A DNA stretch of 64,000 nucleotides, taken from contig NZ_NQVN01000025.1 of the NCBI RefSeq assembly GCF_002770725.1, positions 1 to 64,000 of the forward strand, given 5' to 3'. The notes beneath the pieces were generated by a model. The model did no database searches. It worked only from the letters and a program-made list of their open reading frames with translations, and was not told where the DNA came from. Shown one piece after another: positions 16,814 to 26,975 of this stretch (position 1 is its first letter; the number at the start of each line of letters is the position of its first letter). The DNA is from Pleomorphomonas carboxyditropha. Its GTDB lineage: Bacteria > Pseudomonadota > Alphaproteobacteria > Rhizobiales > Pleomorphomonadaceae. A program made the translations under genes and the position numbers.

Positions 16814-17863
16814 ATGGTTACCATCAAGCAGATCGCCAAGGCCGTCGGCGTATCCTCGACCACCGTGTCGCGGGTGCTGAATTACGATCCGTCGCTGACC
16901 ATGTCGGAGGCCAAGCGTCAGGCCATCATCGAGACGGCCGAGGCGCTGAATTACGAAACGCCGCGCAACCGCTCCAGGGCCGGGACGGCGGCGGAGGCGA
17001 GCCAGCCGGCGAAGCTGGTGATCGTGCATTTTCTCGACCCGTCGGAAGAGATCGCCGATCCCTATTATGTGGGCGTTCGCCTGGGGATCGAGAACCGCTG
17101 CCGCGAGCTGAACGCCGAGGTCACCAAGGCCTTTCACCCCGACGGTCTTCCTGACGCGCAGCAACTGGCGGCCTCGGCGGGCGTCATCGTGATCGGCAAG
17201 CATAGCGCCAGGGATATCGCCTGGCTGCGCCGGCATGCGCGCCACGTGGTCTTCGCCGATTTCGACCCCCACAACGACGAGGTCGACAGCGTCTTTTCCG
17301 ACATGGGGGTGGCCACCCTCAAAATACTGAATTTCCTGAAGGCGAGCGGCTATGGCCGCATCGGCTTCATCGGCAGCTCGGATTATCTCGACGGCGAGAC
17401 CCGGCAGTTCGGCGAGTGGCGATGCGCCACCTATATCGACTGGCAGAAGGCCGAGGGGCGCTTCGATCCCGATCTGGTGCTGCTGGCCGACAGCGGGCTC
17501 GGCCAAAGCCACCGCCTCGAGGACGGCTACCGGCTGGCCTTGCAGATGCTGTCGCTGCCGGCGCCGCCGGACGCCATCGTCACCTCCAACGACAACATGG
17601 CGATCGGCGCCTACCGGGCCATCCAGGAGCGCGGCCTGCGCATTCCCGACGATATCGGCATCGCCTCCTTCAACGACATCCCGGTGGCCCAGTTCCTGAC
17701 GCCGCCGCTGACCACGGTGCGCATCCACGCCGAGCATATCGGCGAAACGGCCGTCGACCTGCTGTTCGAGCGGCTGGCCGGCCGCACCTTCGGCCGGCAG
17801 GTGCGCATCGCCACCGAACTGATGCTGCGGGCCAGTTGCCGCACGCCGGGAGCGGCCGACTAG
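16814..17863 (+). CDS. LacI-family transcriptional regulator of the GH42 operon
   Basis: It has a helix-turn-helix and hinge at the N-terminus (IKQIAKAVGVSSTTVSRVLN) and a sugar-binding effector domain (IGIASFNDIPVAQFLTPPLTT). Length is 349 residues. Identical ATCACTGATTTTTC sites flank the gene and a palindromic version lies before the next operon, so it most likely represses itself and the genes at 17989-24327. Its closest functional analogues would be galactose- or beta-galactoside-responsive repressors (EbgR/GalR type); the effector is inferred from the GH42 gene only. Confidence 0.9.
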   Translation: MVTIKQIAKAVGVSSTTVSRVLNYDPSLTMSEAKRQAIIETAEALNYETPRNRSRAGTAAEASQPAKLVIVHFLDPSEEIADPYYVGVRLGIENRCRELNAEVTKAFHPDGLPDAQQLAASAGVIVIGKHSARDIAWLRRHARHVVFADFDPHNDEVDSVFSDMGVATLKILNFLKASGYGRIGFIGSSDYLDGETRQFGEWRCATYIDWQKAEGRFDPDLVLLADSGLGQSHRLEDGYRLALQMLSLPAPPDAIVTSNDNMAIGAYRAIQERGLRIPDDIGIASFNDIPVAQFLTPPLTTVRIHAEHIGETAVDLLFERLAGRTFGRQVRIATELMLRASCRTPGAAD

Positions 17864-17868
17864 ATTTC

Positions 17869-17943
17869 ATCACTGATTTTTCCCTTGAGGGTTAGAGAAA
17901 TTTCTCTTGATCGATCGCCGCTGCATCAGTAAAAAATCACTGA
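17869..17943. promoter_or_regulatory. Operator cluster ahead of the beta-galactoside operon
   Basis: Three elements lie in 75 bp before the binding-protein gene: ATCACTGATTTTTC (17869-17882), the perfect palindrome AGAGAAATTTCTCT (17894-17907), and TCAGT-N8-ACTGA within TCAGTAAAAAATCACTGA (17926-17943). They are probably binding sites for the adjacent LacI protein. Confidence 0.6.
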
Positions 17944-17988
17944 CGCGGCGGGTAGGCGCCGCGGTGCCATCGCTCAAGGGAGGAAACA

Positions 17989-19248
17989 ATGATCTATTCG
18001 AGGAAAGGTGCCTATTGCGCGCTGATCGGCGCCAGCCTGCTTCTGTCCACCTCGGCCATGGCCGGCGAGATCACCGTCTGGTGCTGGGACCCCAACTTCA
18101 ACGGCGCCATCATGCAGGAAGCCGGCGCGCGCTATGCCGCCAGGCATCCTGAGACGACCATCAAGGTGGTGGATTTCGCCAAGGGCGACGTCGAGCAGAA
18201 GCTGCAGACGGCGCTCGCTTCCGGCACCACCCAGGCGCTGCCCGACATCGTGCTGATCGAGGACTACGGCGCCCAGAAATACCTCCAGTCCTTCCCAGGC
18301 GCTTTCGCCGCCCTGTCGGACAAGGTCGATCACGCGGCCTTCGCGCCCTACAAGGTCAAGCTGATGACCGTCGACGGCACGGTCTACGGCATGCCGTTCG
18401 ACACCGGCGTCGCCGGCATGTTCTACCGCAAGGACTATCTGGAAGCGGCCGGCTTCAAGCCGTCGGACATGGAGAACATCACCTGGGACCGCTACGTCGA
18501 GATCGGCAAGGCGGTGGTCGAGAAGACCGGCAAGAAGATGGTCGCCATCGACCCGAACGGCGCCGACCTCATCCGCATCATGATGCAGTCGCAGGGCAAG
18601 TGGTATGTCGACGACCAGGACAACCTGACCATCACCGACAACCCGGCGCTCAGGGCCAGCCTTGAGGTCGAGGGCAAGCTGATCAACGCCGGCGTCGTGA
18701 AGACGCTGTCGGGCTGGACGGAATGGGCCGGCTCGATCGGCTCCGGCGACGTGGCCACCGTGATGAGCGGCGTCTGGATCACCGGCACCATCAAGGCGCA
18801 GGCCGACCAGTTCGGCAAATGGGGCGTCGCGCCGATCCCGAGCTTCAGCGCCGACGGCAAGGGCCACGCCTCCAACCTCGGCGGCTCGAGCTGGTATGTG
18901 CTCGATGCCTCCGCCGAGAAGGACGAGGCGATCGACTTCCTGAACGAGATCTACGGCAAGGACGTCGATTTCTACCAGAAGATCCTCACCGAGCGCGGCG
19001 CCGTCGGCTCGCTGCTCGCCGCCCGCACGGGCGACGCCTATTCGACCGCCGACGACTTCTTCGGCGGCGAGAAGGTCTGGCAGCGCTTCGCCACCTGGCT
19101 GGCCGAGGTGCCGCCGGTCAACTACGGCGCCTTCACCACCGAGATCGACACCGCCGTCATGGCGCACCTGCCGGACGTCCTGAAGGGCGAACCGCTCGAC
19201 GACGTGCTGAAGTCGATCGAGGCGCAGGCCCAGGGCCAGATCCAATAA
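17989..19248 (+). CDS. Sugar ABC transporter substrate-binding protein (family 1)
   Basis: Periplasmic receptor of the second sugar importer. The signal peptide covers residues about 1-24 (ALIGASLLLSTSAMAG). The mature part shows ITVWCWDPNFNGAIM and MPFDTGVAGMFYRKDYLEAAG, typical of family 1 binding proteins. Length is 419 residues; GGGAGGAAA precedes the start. It opens the operon with permeases, ATPase and GH42, so its ligand is probably a galactoside. Two hairpins follow before the permease genes. Confidence 0.9.
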   Translation: MIYSRKGAYCALIGASLLLSTSAMAGEITVWCWDPNFNGAIMQEAGARYAARHPETTIKVVDFAKGDVEQKLQTALASGTTQALPDIVLIEDYGAQKYLQSFPGAFAALSDKVDHAAFAPYKVKLMTVDGTVYGMPFDTGVAGMFYRKDYLEAAGFKPSDMENITWDRYVEIGKAVVEKTGKKMVAIDPNGADLIRIMMQSQGKWYVDDQDNLTITDNPALRASLEVEGKLINAGVVKTLSGWTEWAGSIGSGDVATVMSGVWITGTIKAQADQFGKWGVAPIPSFSADGKGHASNLGGSSWYVLDASAEKDEAIDFLNEIYGKDVDFYQKILTERGAVGSLLAARTGDAYSTADDFFGGEKVWQRFATWLAEVPPVNYGAFTTEIDTAVMAHLPDVLKGEPLDDVLKSIEAQAQGQIQ

Positions 19249-19280
19249 GCCTGTGGGGCGAATCCGCCCGACTTGCACGG

Positions 19281-19310
19281 CGCGCCGCGGCCTCCTGCCG
19301 CCGCGGCGCG
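19281..19310 (+). terminator. Hairpin after the second binding-protein gene
   Basis: Perfect 11-bp arms CGCGCCGCGGC and GCCGCGGCGCG surround an 8-nt loop. The position matches the hairpin at 15865 in the first operon. There is no U-tract, so attenuation or mRNA protection fits better than complete termination. Confidence 0.55.
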
Positions 19311-19364
19311 TTCCGAACGACGCCTGATGCCGAGATGCATTGAAAATGCCTCTTGGTATTCCGC

Positions 19365-19407
19365 TTGCCGATTCCTCATGCCCTCGATGCAGATGAGAAA
19401 TCGGCAA
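19365..19407. promoter_or_regulatory. Second inverted repeat in the binding-protein/permease gap
   Basis: TTGCCGATT (19365-19373) pairs with AATCGGCAA (19399-19407), extended inward by CTCAT/ATGAG after one mismatch. It could be an RNA hairpin or an operator for the downstream permease genes. Confidence 0.4.
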
Positions 19408-19470
19408 TGGCCTCAATGAGCGGATGCGTCAGCATCTTCGCGAATTGGTATGATGCCCGAAAGGCGGCCC

Positions 19471-20367
19471 ATGACCATCGCCCGAGCTAACGGACTGAAG
19501 CGCAGCTACGACCTCAACGGCTGGCTGTTCATCGGCCCGTCGGTCGCGCTGATCGCGATCTACCTCGTCTATCCGATCTTCCGCTCGCTCTACCTGTCGT
19601 TCTACGCGGGCAAGGGCATGATGATGAAGTTCGCCGGGTTCGGCAACGTCGTCCGCCTGTGGCACGATCCGGTCTTCCTGTCGGCGCTCACCAACACGGT
19701 CGTGTTCTTCGTGGTGCAGGTGCCGATCATGATCACGCTGGCGCTGATGCTCGCCTCGGTGCTCAACAACGACCGCCTGAAATTCATCGGCCTGTTCCGC
19801 ACGGCGATCTTCCTGCCCTGCGTCACCTCGCTGGTCGCCTATTCGGTGCTGTTCAAGAGCATGTTCTCGGCCGACGGGGTGGTGAACGCCAGCCTTCTCG
19901 CCGTCGGCCTGATCGGAACGCCGATCGGCTGGCTCACCGAGCCGTTCTGGGCCAAGGTGCTGGTCATCCTGTCCATCACCTGGCGGTGGACCGGCTACAA
20001 TATGATCTTCTACCTGGCGGCCATGCAGAACATCGACCGCTCGGTCTACGAGGCGGCCCGCATCGACGGCGTGCCGGCCTGGGCGCGTTTCGCGCGCCTC
20101 ACCGTTCCCATGCTGAAGCCGGTGATCCTGTTCACCACCATCACCTCGACCATCGGCACGCTGCAATTGTTCGACGAGGTCTACAACCTCACCGAGGGCA
20201 AGGGCGGGCCGTCGGATTCGACGCTGACGCTGTCGCTCTACATCTACAACCTGACCTTCCGCTACATGCCGAGCTTCGGCTACGCGGCGACCGTCTCCTA
20301 CGTCATCGTCATCATGGTGGCGCTGCTCTCCTTCCTGCAATTCTACGCCGCGAGGGACCGGTCATGA
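19471..20367 (+). CDS. Sugar ABC transporter permease, MalF type
   Basis: Membrane subunit with about six segments (WLFIGPSVALIAIYLVYPIF first) and EAA loop EAARIDGVPAWARFARLTVP. I prefer the ATG at 19471, preceded by GAAAGG, over the ATG at 19450, which lacks a ribosome site. The 298-residue product pairs with the next gene, whose start overlaps its stop by 4 bp (ATGA), a sign of translational coupling. Confidence 0.9.
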   Translation: MTIARANGLKRSYDLNGWLFIGPSVALIAIYLVYPIFRSLYLSFYAGKGMMMKFAGFGNVVRLWHDPVFLSALTNTVVFFVVQVPIMITLALMLASVLNNDRLKFIGLFRTAIFLPCVTSLVAYSVLFKSMFSADGVVNASLLAVGLIGTPIGWLTEPFWAKVLVILSITWRWTGYNMIFYLAAMQNIDRSVYEAARIDGVPAWARFARLTVPMLKPVILFTTITSTIGTLQLFDEVYNLTEGKGGPSDSTLTLSLYIYNLTFRYMPSFGYAATVSYVIVIMVALLSFLQFYAARDRS

Positions 20368-21179
20368 ACCTTTCGCGCCTCGCCGGCGACGCCGTCCAGT
20401 ACCTGTTCGTCGGCATCGCCGCCTTCCTGTCGGTGTTCCCCTTCGCCTGGATGGTGATCAGCTCCACCAACACCTCGATCGACATCCTCGGCGGCAAGGC
20501 CACCTTCGGGCAGGCGTTCGCCGCCAACGTCGGCAACTTCTTCGCCCAGGTGGATGCGCCGCTGGTGTTCTGGAACTCCGCCAAGGTGGCGGTGATGGCG
20601 ACGGTGCTGACCATCGCGATCTCGTCGCTGGCCGGCTACGGCTTCGAGATGTTCAGGTCGAAGACGCGCGACCGCGTCTATTCGATGGTGCTCCTGACGC
20701 TGATGGTGCCGTTCGCGGCGCTGATGATCCCGCTGTTCATGATGATGGCCAAATCGGGCCTGATCGACACCCATATCGCCATCGTGCTGCCCGGCATCGC
20801 CTCGGCCTTCATCATCTTCTACTTCCGCCAGTCGACCAAGGCCTTCCCGGTGGAGCTCCGCGACGCCGCCAAGGTGGACGGGCTGAAGGAATGGCAGATC
20901 TTCCTCTACATCTACGTGCCGGTGATGCGCTCGACCTACGCGGCGGCGATCATCATCGTCTTCATGGCCAGTTGGAACAACTATCTCTGGCCGCTGATCG
21001 TGCTGCAGTCCAACGAGACCAAGACGATCACCCTCGTCGTGTCGTCGCTGGCCTCCGCCTACAATCCCGACTTCGGCGTGGTGATGATCGGCACCATCCT
21101 GGCTACCCTGCCAACCCTCTTCATCTTCTTCGTCATGCAGCGCCAGTTCGTGCAGGGCATGCTTGGCTCCGTCAAATAG
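20364..21179 (+). CDS. Sugar ABC transporter permease, MalG type
   Basis: Second membrane subunit (271 residues) with an N-terminal membrane helix ([20 protein letters not shown]). Its EAA-type loop is slightly unusual, [20 protein letters not shown], with Asp replacing the first Glu. It is translationally coupled to the upstream permease through ATGA and followed after 10 bp by the ATPase gene. Confidence 0.9.
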   Translation: MNLSRLAGDAVQYLFVGIAAFLSVFPFAWMVISSTNTSIDILGGKATFGQAFAANVGNFFAQVDAPLVFWNSAKVAVMATVLTIAISSLAGYGFEMFRSKTRDRVYSMVLLTLMVPFAALMIPLFMMMAKSGLIDTHIAIVLPGIASAFIIFYFRQSTKAFPVELRDAAKVDGLKEWQIFLYIYVPVMRSTYAAAIIIVFMASWNNYLWPLIVLQSNETKTITLVVSSLASAYNPDFGVVMIGTILATLPTLFIFFVMQRQFVQGMLGSVK

Positions 21180-21189
21180 GAAAGTCCCG

Positions 21190-22278
<1,089 letters not shown>

Positions 22279-22386
22279 CAAGATCAAAATCTTAAGAACA
22301 AGCGTGCGGCGAGGCGGAGGCCATTCGTCTCTTCGCCGGCGCCAAATCCATCTGATGCGGCGGATCGCCGCGAGCGGGGTCGGGAC

Positions 22387-24327
22387 ATGTTGGGCGTCTG
22401 TTACTATCCGGAGCACTGGCACGAGAGCCGCTGGCAGCGCGACGCCGCGCGCATGCGCGAGATCGGCATCACCCACGTCCGGATCGGCGAGTTCGCCTGG
22501 TCGCGGATCGAGCCGGCGCGGGACAGCTTCGACTTCGGCTGGCTCGACCGCGCCATGGAGGTGCTGGCCGGCGCCGGGCTGAAGATCATCCTGGGCACGC
22601 CGACCGCCACGCCGCCCAAATGGCTGGTCGACGAATGCCCGGACATCCTGCCGGTCGACGTGGAGGGGCGGGTGCGCGGCTTCGGCTCGCGGCGCCACTA
22701 CACGTTCTCCTCCGAGCGCTGGTGGAAGGAAAGCGCCCGCATCGTCGAGGCGCTGGCGAGGCGCTACGGCCGCCACCCCGGCGTCGTCGGCTGGCAGACC
22801 GACAACGAGTTCGGCTGCCACGGCACCACCCTGTCCTGGGGGCCGGAAGACCTCGGGGCGTTCCGGGACTGGCTGCGCCGCCGCTACCAGTCGACCGACC
22901 AGCTCAACGCGGCGTGGAACAGCGTGTTCTGGTCGATGGAAGTCGGCAGCTTCGACGAGGTGACGCTGCCCAACCTGACGGTGACCGACGCCAACCCGTC
23001 CGCCCGCATGGATTTCTGGCGCTTCGCCTCCGAGCAGGTCGCCGCCTACAACGCCGCCCAGGCGGAGATCATCCGCCGCCATTCGCCGGGGCGCTGGATC
23101 ACCCACAACTTCATGGGCTTCTTCACCGACTTCGACCATTTCGCCGCCGCCGACAGCATGGATATCGCCGCCTGGGACAGCTATCCCACCGGCTTCCTGG
23201 AGGTGTTTCCCTTCAGCGAAGCGGAGCGGACCCGCTGGGCCGAGACCTCGCACCCGGACGTCGCCCCCTTCAATCACGACCTCTATCGCGCCGTCGGCCG
23301 GGGCCGCTTCTGCGTCATGGAGCAGCAGGCGGGACCGGTCAACTGGGCGCCGTGGAACGCGGTGCCGAAGCCGGGCATGGTCCGGCTGTGGACGCTGGAG
23401 GCGCTGGCGCACGGCGCCGAGCTGGTCAGCTACTTCCGCTGGCGGCAGGCGACGACGGCGCAGGAGCAGATGCATTCCGGCCTCAACCTGCCGGGCCTCG
23501 ACGAACTGTCGCCGGGCGGCAAGGAAGTGGCGGCCGTCGCCCCCGAAATCGCCGCCCTGGGCGAGCTGCCGCCGGTCGAGCCGGCCAGGGTGGCCATCGT
23601 CATGGACTACCCGAGCCACTGGGCGGCGGCCATCCAGCCGCTGGCCGCCGATTTCCGGCCGATGGAACTGATCTTCCGCTGGTACGAGGCGTTGCGGCGG
23701 CGCGGCCTCGACGTCGACTTCATCCGGCCGGGCAACGCGCTCGATGCCTACGATCTCGTCGTCGTCCCCACCCTGTCGGAGGTCGACGCGGCGATGGAGG
23801 CGAGCCTCGCCGCCTTCGGCGGCGTGGCGCAGATCGGCCCGCGCACCGGCTGCCGCGACCGCGCCTTCGCCATTCCGGACAACCTGCCGCCCGGCCCTCT
23901 GGCCGATCTGACCGGCAACCGGATCATCCAGGTGGCGACGCTGCGGCCGGGCCTCGGCCATCCGGTCACCGGCGACGTCACGGGCGCGGCGGTGCGCTGG
24001 CGCGAGCATGCCGAGACGACGGCCACCGTGCTGGGCCGGTTCGCCGACGGCGGCCCGGCGCTGACCCGCAAGGGCGGCGTCTTCCATCTCCTGTGCTGGC
24101 CGGATGGCGACTTGCTGGAGGCGGCGATCGGCCAGGCGGTGACTGCCGCGCGATTGCCGGTCCTGGCCCTGCCGGAGCACGTCCGCATCCGCCGCCGCGG
24201 CCCGCTCATCTTCGCCTTCAACTACGGCGACGAGCCTTGGCCGCTACCGGAGGCGGGCGACCTGATCCTCGGCGATCCCCTTGTCGCCCCTCGATCAGTC
24301 GCGATCTGGCGATCGCGCCCGCGCTAG
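22387..24327 (+). CDS. Beta-galactosidase, glycoside hydrolase family 42
   Basis: It hydrolyses terminal beta-galactosides with retention. The (beta/alpha)8 catalytic domain has the acid/base glutamate in WQTDNEFGCHG (E141) and the nucleophile in CVMEQQAGPVNW (E312). The trimerisation domain and a C-terminal beta domain follow to residue 646. No signal peptide is visible, so it works on substrates brought in by the ABC importer encoded directly upstream (108-bp gap with a small AAGAT-CAAA-ATCTT inverted repeat at 22280). Natural substrates may be galactan or arabinogalactan fragments rather than lactose. Confidence 0.93.
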   Translation: MLGVCYYPEHWHESRWQRDAARMREIGITHVRIGEFAWSRIEPARDSFDFGWLDRAMEVLAGAGLKIILGTPTATPPKWLVDECPDILPVDVEGRVRGFGSRRHYTFSSERWWKESARIVEALARRYGRHPGVVGWQTDNEFGCHGTTLSWGPEDLGAFRDWLRRRYQSTDQLNAAWNSVFWSMEVGSFDEVTLPNLTVTDANPSARMDFWRFASEQVAAYNAAQAEIIRRHSPGRWITHNFMGFFTDFDHFAAADSMDIAAWDSYPTGFLEVFPFSEAERTRWAETSHPDVAPFNHDLYRAVGRGRFCVMEQQAGPVNWAPWNAVPKPGMVRLWTLEALAHGAELVSYFRWRQATTAQEQMHSGLNLPGLDELSPGGKEVAAVAPEIAALGELPPVEPARVAIVMDYPSHWAAAIQPLAADFRPMELIFRWYEALRRRGLDVDFIRPGNALDAYDLVVVPTLSEVDAAMEASLAAFGGVAQIGPRTGCRDRAFAIPDNLPPGPLADLTGNRIIQVATLRPGLGHPVTGDVTGAAVRWREHAETTATVLGRFADGGPALTRKGGVFHLLCWPDGDLLEAAIGQAVTAARLPVLALPEHVRIRRRGPLIFAFNYGDEPWPLPEAGDLILGDPLVAPRSVAIWRSRPR

Positions 24328-24422
24328 GCCAATATGCGGCTATGCGCATAGACTTGGGCAAACAGGCGATTGGGTATTGCCTTCCGCCCATATCCCGGCA
24401 AACCGCGTCCGGCGGTGCCGGT

Positions 24423-24554
24423 TCAGTCCCGCTCTCCCGGCGCGAGCATCGATTTCAGCGGCTCTTCGGCGACGTTGGCCGCGATTTCCTAGCGGCCGGG
24501 CATCTCGGGCAGGGCCTTGCGGGCCGAAGACGTGGTGCGCGTGTCGGAGGGCGT
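24423..24554 (-). pseudogene. Possible remnant of a small gene with in-frame stop
   Basis: Directly downstream of the 73-residue gene and in the same frame, a coding-like stretch reads SSARKALPEMPGR, then an amber stop, then EIAANVAEEPLKSMLAPGE and a TGA. The two halves would make sense joined, so this may be a broken or read-through gene. No start or ribosome site is evident and I do not recognise the family. Confidence 0.25.
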
Positions 24555-24557
24555 CGC

Positions 24558-24779
24558 CTATTCCTCCGGTGGAAGACGGTTGGCGGCGTGATCCTGCTCC
24601 AGGTCGGTCTTGATGGCGTTGCCGTCCTGGCCGCGCTCCTCCGAATGCTGCTTCTTGTCCCGGTTCGACAGGATGTCGTTTTCGCCCACGAGGTTCTTGT
24701 CGAGCTCGGTCATGGCGCCCGTGCCGTCGCCCTTGCCTTGCGATCCCTTGCCGAAATGCTTGCCGTCGCCGTTGACCAT
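24558..24779 (-). CDS. Small conserved hydrophilic protein (73 aa)
   Basis: A short Gly/Lys/Asp-rich cytosolic protein (MVNGDGKHFGKGSQGKG at the start, ENDILSNRDKKQHSEERGQD in the middle). The ATG at 24779 has AAGGAG seven bases upstream, strong support for translation. It resembles small hypothetical proteins I know from Hyphomicrobiales genomes, of unknown function. It is probably disordered. It lies between the GH42 operon and an MFS gene with no clear partner. Confidence 0.65.
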   Translation of the reverse strand: MVNGDGKHFGKGSQGKGDGTGAMTELDKNLVGENDILSNRDKKQHSEERGQDGNAIKTDLEQDHAANRLPPEE

Positions 24780-24918
24780 TGCGCGCTCCTTGGCGTTCGA
24801 GGGGGTGGGAATTGGCAGTTGAAAGACTCCAACCCCGGTTGCCGGCATTTGTTCCGGAACATCCGTGGTCGCGGTGGGGCCGTAGAGGCATGGAAGGCAC
24901 GAGCGCGAGGAGGTCCCG

Positions 24919-25074
24919 ATGACCAGCCAGCGCTTCAAGACCAAGCGTGGCCAGTTGTGCTGGGTGCCCGATATTGGCGGCTTGTTCTACTCGTCCCGAG
25001 GTCCTCGCCTGCGCGAGGATGACAGCCTGATGGCAGCGCTCGCGAGCGGCTATATAATTGACATATATATATAA
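24919..25074 (+). CDS. Short ORF, possibly a gene truncated by a repeat
   Basis: A 51-codon frame with a good ribosome site (GAGGAGG, five bases before ATG) starts MTSQRFKTKRGQLCWVPD. From about codon 26 the translation is simply the palindromic repeat (SRGPRLREDD) and then AT-rich DNA. The simplest reading is a small gene whose 3' part was replaced by a repeat-element end. Function unknown. Confidence 0.35.
   Translation: MTSQRFKTKRGQLCWVPDIGGLFYSSRGPRLREDDSLMAALASGYIIDIYI
24995..25024 (+). repeat. Single terminal repeat of the MITE-like element
   Basis: This 30-bp sequence (CCCGAGGTCCTCGCC... to GATGACA) is identical to the right terminal inverted repeat of the element at 43641-43775. No matching left end lies nearby, so it is a solo end or decayed copy. 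Confidence 0.8.
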
Positions 25075-25087
25075 TTTATCCGCTCGC
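25042..25087. terminator. Inverted repeat with AT-rich loop downstream of the MFS gene
   Basis: GCGAGCGG (25042-25049) pairs with CCGCTCGC (25080-25087) around a 30-nt TA-rich loop, just past the stop of the MFS gene on the minus strand. It may stop that transcript, but the loop is unusually long and AT-rich. Confidence 0.35.
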
Positions 25088-25100
25088 TCCGAGGTCCGCC

Positions 25101-26309
25101 CTACGCCGCCGCCAGCGCCCCTTGCCTCGCCGGAAACGGCCGGAACGTCATCAGGATCAACATGGCTGCCAGCCCCATGCCCCACGAGCCGATATACATC
25201 AGCGCGTAGCTGTCGAAGCGGTCGTAGATCATGCCGCCCACCAGCGGGCCGGTGGACATGCCGAGGCTGCCGGCCATCGCCGTGCCGCCGATGATGGTGC
25301 CCATCATCTTCAGCGGGAAGTTCTCGCGGATGATCACCGCGTAGAGCGGCATGGTGCCGGCGTAGATGAAGCCGACCATCGCCGCCACCGCATAGAAGCC
25401 GCCGAGCTCACTGACGAAGGCATAGGCGAGCACGCCGAAGGCCTGCGCCAGCAATCCGAGCACGAGAACACGCTGCGCGCCGAACCGGTCGCCGGCCAGG
25501 CCGAAGCCGATGCGGCCGAACATACCGGCCAGGCCCTCGACGCTGTAGATCGACACGGCGGCGATCATCGGGATGCCGCAGGTCACCGCATAGCTCACCG
25601 TGTGGAAGATCGGGCCGGAGTGGGTGGCGCAGCAGAAGAAGTTGGCCAGCATCAGCGTGATGAACTGCGGCGGCAGCACCGCCTGCCGCACCGTCATGCC
25701 CGATTGCGGCTCGTCGGCCGCCGTCGCGTCCTGCGGGCCGTCCAGCGCCGGCGGCCGGCGCACGAAGAGCGCCGCGGGAATCATCAGGGCGGCGGTGAGG
25801 CCGGCGATGATCAGCATGGCGCTGCGCCAGTCATGGATGGTGACCAGCCAGGCCGCGAAGGGGGCCATGGTCATCGGCGCCATCCCCATGCCGGCGGAGA
25901 CGAGCGAGACGGCAAGGCTGCGCTGCGTGTCGAACCAGCCGGTCACGCAGGCCATCATCGGTGCGAACACCGCGGCGGTCGCCACCCCGACCAGCAGCCC
26001 GAACAGCAGTTGGAACTCGATCAGCGACCCCGCCCGGCTGGCGAGCGCCAGGCTCGCGGCCAGCACGACCGATCCCGTGAGCACCACCGGCCGCGGCCCG
26101 AACCGGTCGGAGAGGTTGCCCCACGCCATGCTGGCGACCGCCATGGCGAGGAAGCCGATGGTCATCGCCGTGGATATGCCGGTGACCGACCAGCCGGTAT
26201 CCTGCGACATCGGCCTCAGGAAGATCGGCAGCGAGAACATGGCGCCGATGGCGACGCAGCCCAGAAGGCCGCCCGCCGCGACGATCACCCAGCGATAGGA
26301 AGGGTTCAT
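25101..26309 (-). CDS. MFS transporter (monocarboxylate/oxalate-formate antiporter-like)
   Basis: A 402-residue protein with about 12 hydrophobic segments and the MFS loop signature GNLSDRFGPRPVVL between helices 2 and 3, repeated in weaker form as GLAGDRFGAQRVLV in the second half. The general look (MSQDTGWSVTGIS, FAPMMACVTGWF) is that of the monocarboxylate or oxalate/formate antiporter branch; the substrate is not known. The ATG at 26309 follows GGGGGA. It lies downstream of the VOC gene in the same orientation, 78 bp away, so they may be co-transcribed. Confidence 0.85.
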   Translation of the reverse strand: MNPSYRWVIVAAGGLLGCVAIGAMFSLPIFLRPMSQDTGWSVTGISTAMTIGFLAMAVASMAWGNLSDRFGPRPVVLTGSVVLAASLALASRAGSLIEFQLLFGLLVGVATAAVFAPMMACVTGWFDTQRSLAVSLVSAGMGMAPMTMAPFAAWLVTIHDWRSAMLIIAGLTAALMIPAALFVRRPPALDGPQDATAADEPQSGMTVRQAVLPPQFITLMLANFFCCATHSGPIFHTVSYAVTCGIPMIAAVSIYSVEGLAGMFGRIGFGLAGDRFGAQRVLVLGLLAQAFGVLAYAFVSELGGFYAVAAMVGFIYAGTMPLYAVIIRENFPLKMMGTIIGGTAMAGSLGMSTGPLVGGMIYDRFDSYALMYIGSWGMGLAAMLILMTFRPFPARQGALAAA

Positions 26310-26386
26310 GGCGTTCCCCCGAGGGCAGGGCGCACGACGCCGGTCACGGGTCGGAGCCTGCCTGATGTTGTTTCGGTATCTGCCGG

Positions 26387-26833
26387 TCAGCCCTGCTGCG
26401 GCTTCCAGTCGACCGATGGAACGACGTTGACCATCCACGGGACGCCGAACCTGTCGATCAGCGAGCCGAAGCCGGGCGACCAGAAGGTTTCGCCGAACGG
26501 CATCACCGCCGTGCCGCCTTCGGAGAGTTCGTCATACCAGCGCTGCCCCTCGGCCTTGTCCGGGGTGTGCAGGGTGACGTCGAAGCCGTTCTTGGGCTTG
26601 TCGATATTCCTGGCCCACTGGACATCCATGTCGGCGCCCATCAGCGCCTGATCGCCGACCTCGAGCCAGCAATGCATCAGCCACGTCTTGTACTTCTCGT
26701 CGGTGATCGGCATGTCCGGCGGGCCGTCGCCGTAGGGAAAGGCGGCGGTGATCCTGCCGCCGAGCACCTTGGCATAGAACTCGAACGCCTCGCGGCACTG
26801 GCCCTGGAAGCCCAAGCTGGTCACGATCTTCAT
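26387..26833 (-). CDS. VOC-superfamily (PhnB-like) protein
   Basis: A 148-residue protein of the glyoxalase/bleomycin-resistance fold, PhnB-like branch (SLGFQGQCREAFEFYAKVLGG at the start, DRFGVPWMVN near the end). Most relatives have no proven reaction. It is divergent from the MarR gene, with a perfect palindrome between them, so it is a probable MarR target together with the MFS gene downstream. A role in handling a toxic small molecule is inferred from that context only. Confidence 0.85.
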   Translation of the reverse strand: MKIVTSLGFQGQCREAFEFYAKVLGGRITAAFPYGDGPPDMPITDEKYKTWLMHCWLEVGDQALMGADMDVQWARNIDKPKNGFDVTLHTPDKAEGQRWYDELSEGGTAVMPFGETFWSPGFGSLIDRFGVPWMVNVVPSVDWKPQQG

Positions 26834-26975
26834 GGCTCTCTCCTCTCAAGTCGGGCACGGCGCATCAGGCGAGCCCGATGCTGCCCTTCGCGCCGTGTTT
26901 CGGCATGCTCGCCCCCTTTTCCGCCGGATCCCCGGGCCGGCGGTGGCCGATATCGATTGACGCTCCTTCGTCTAG

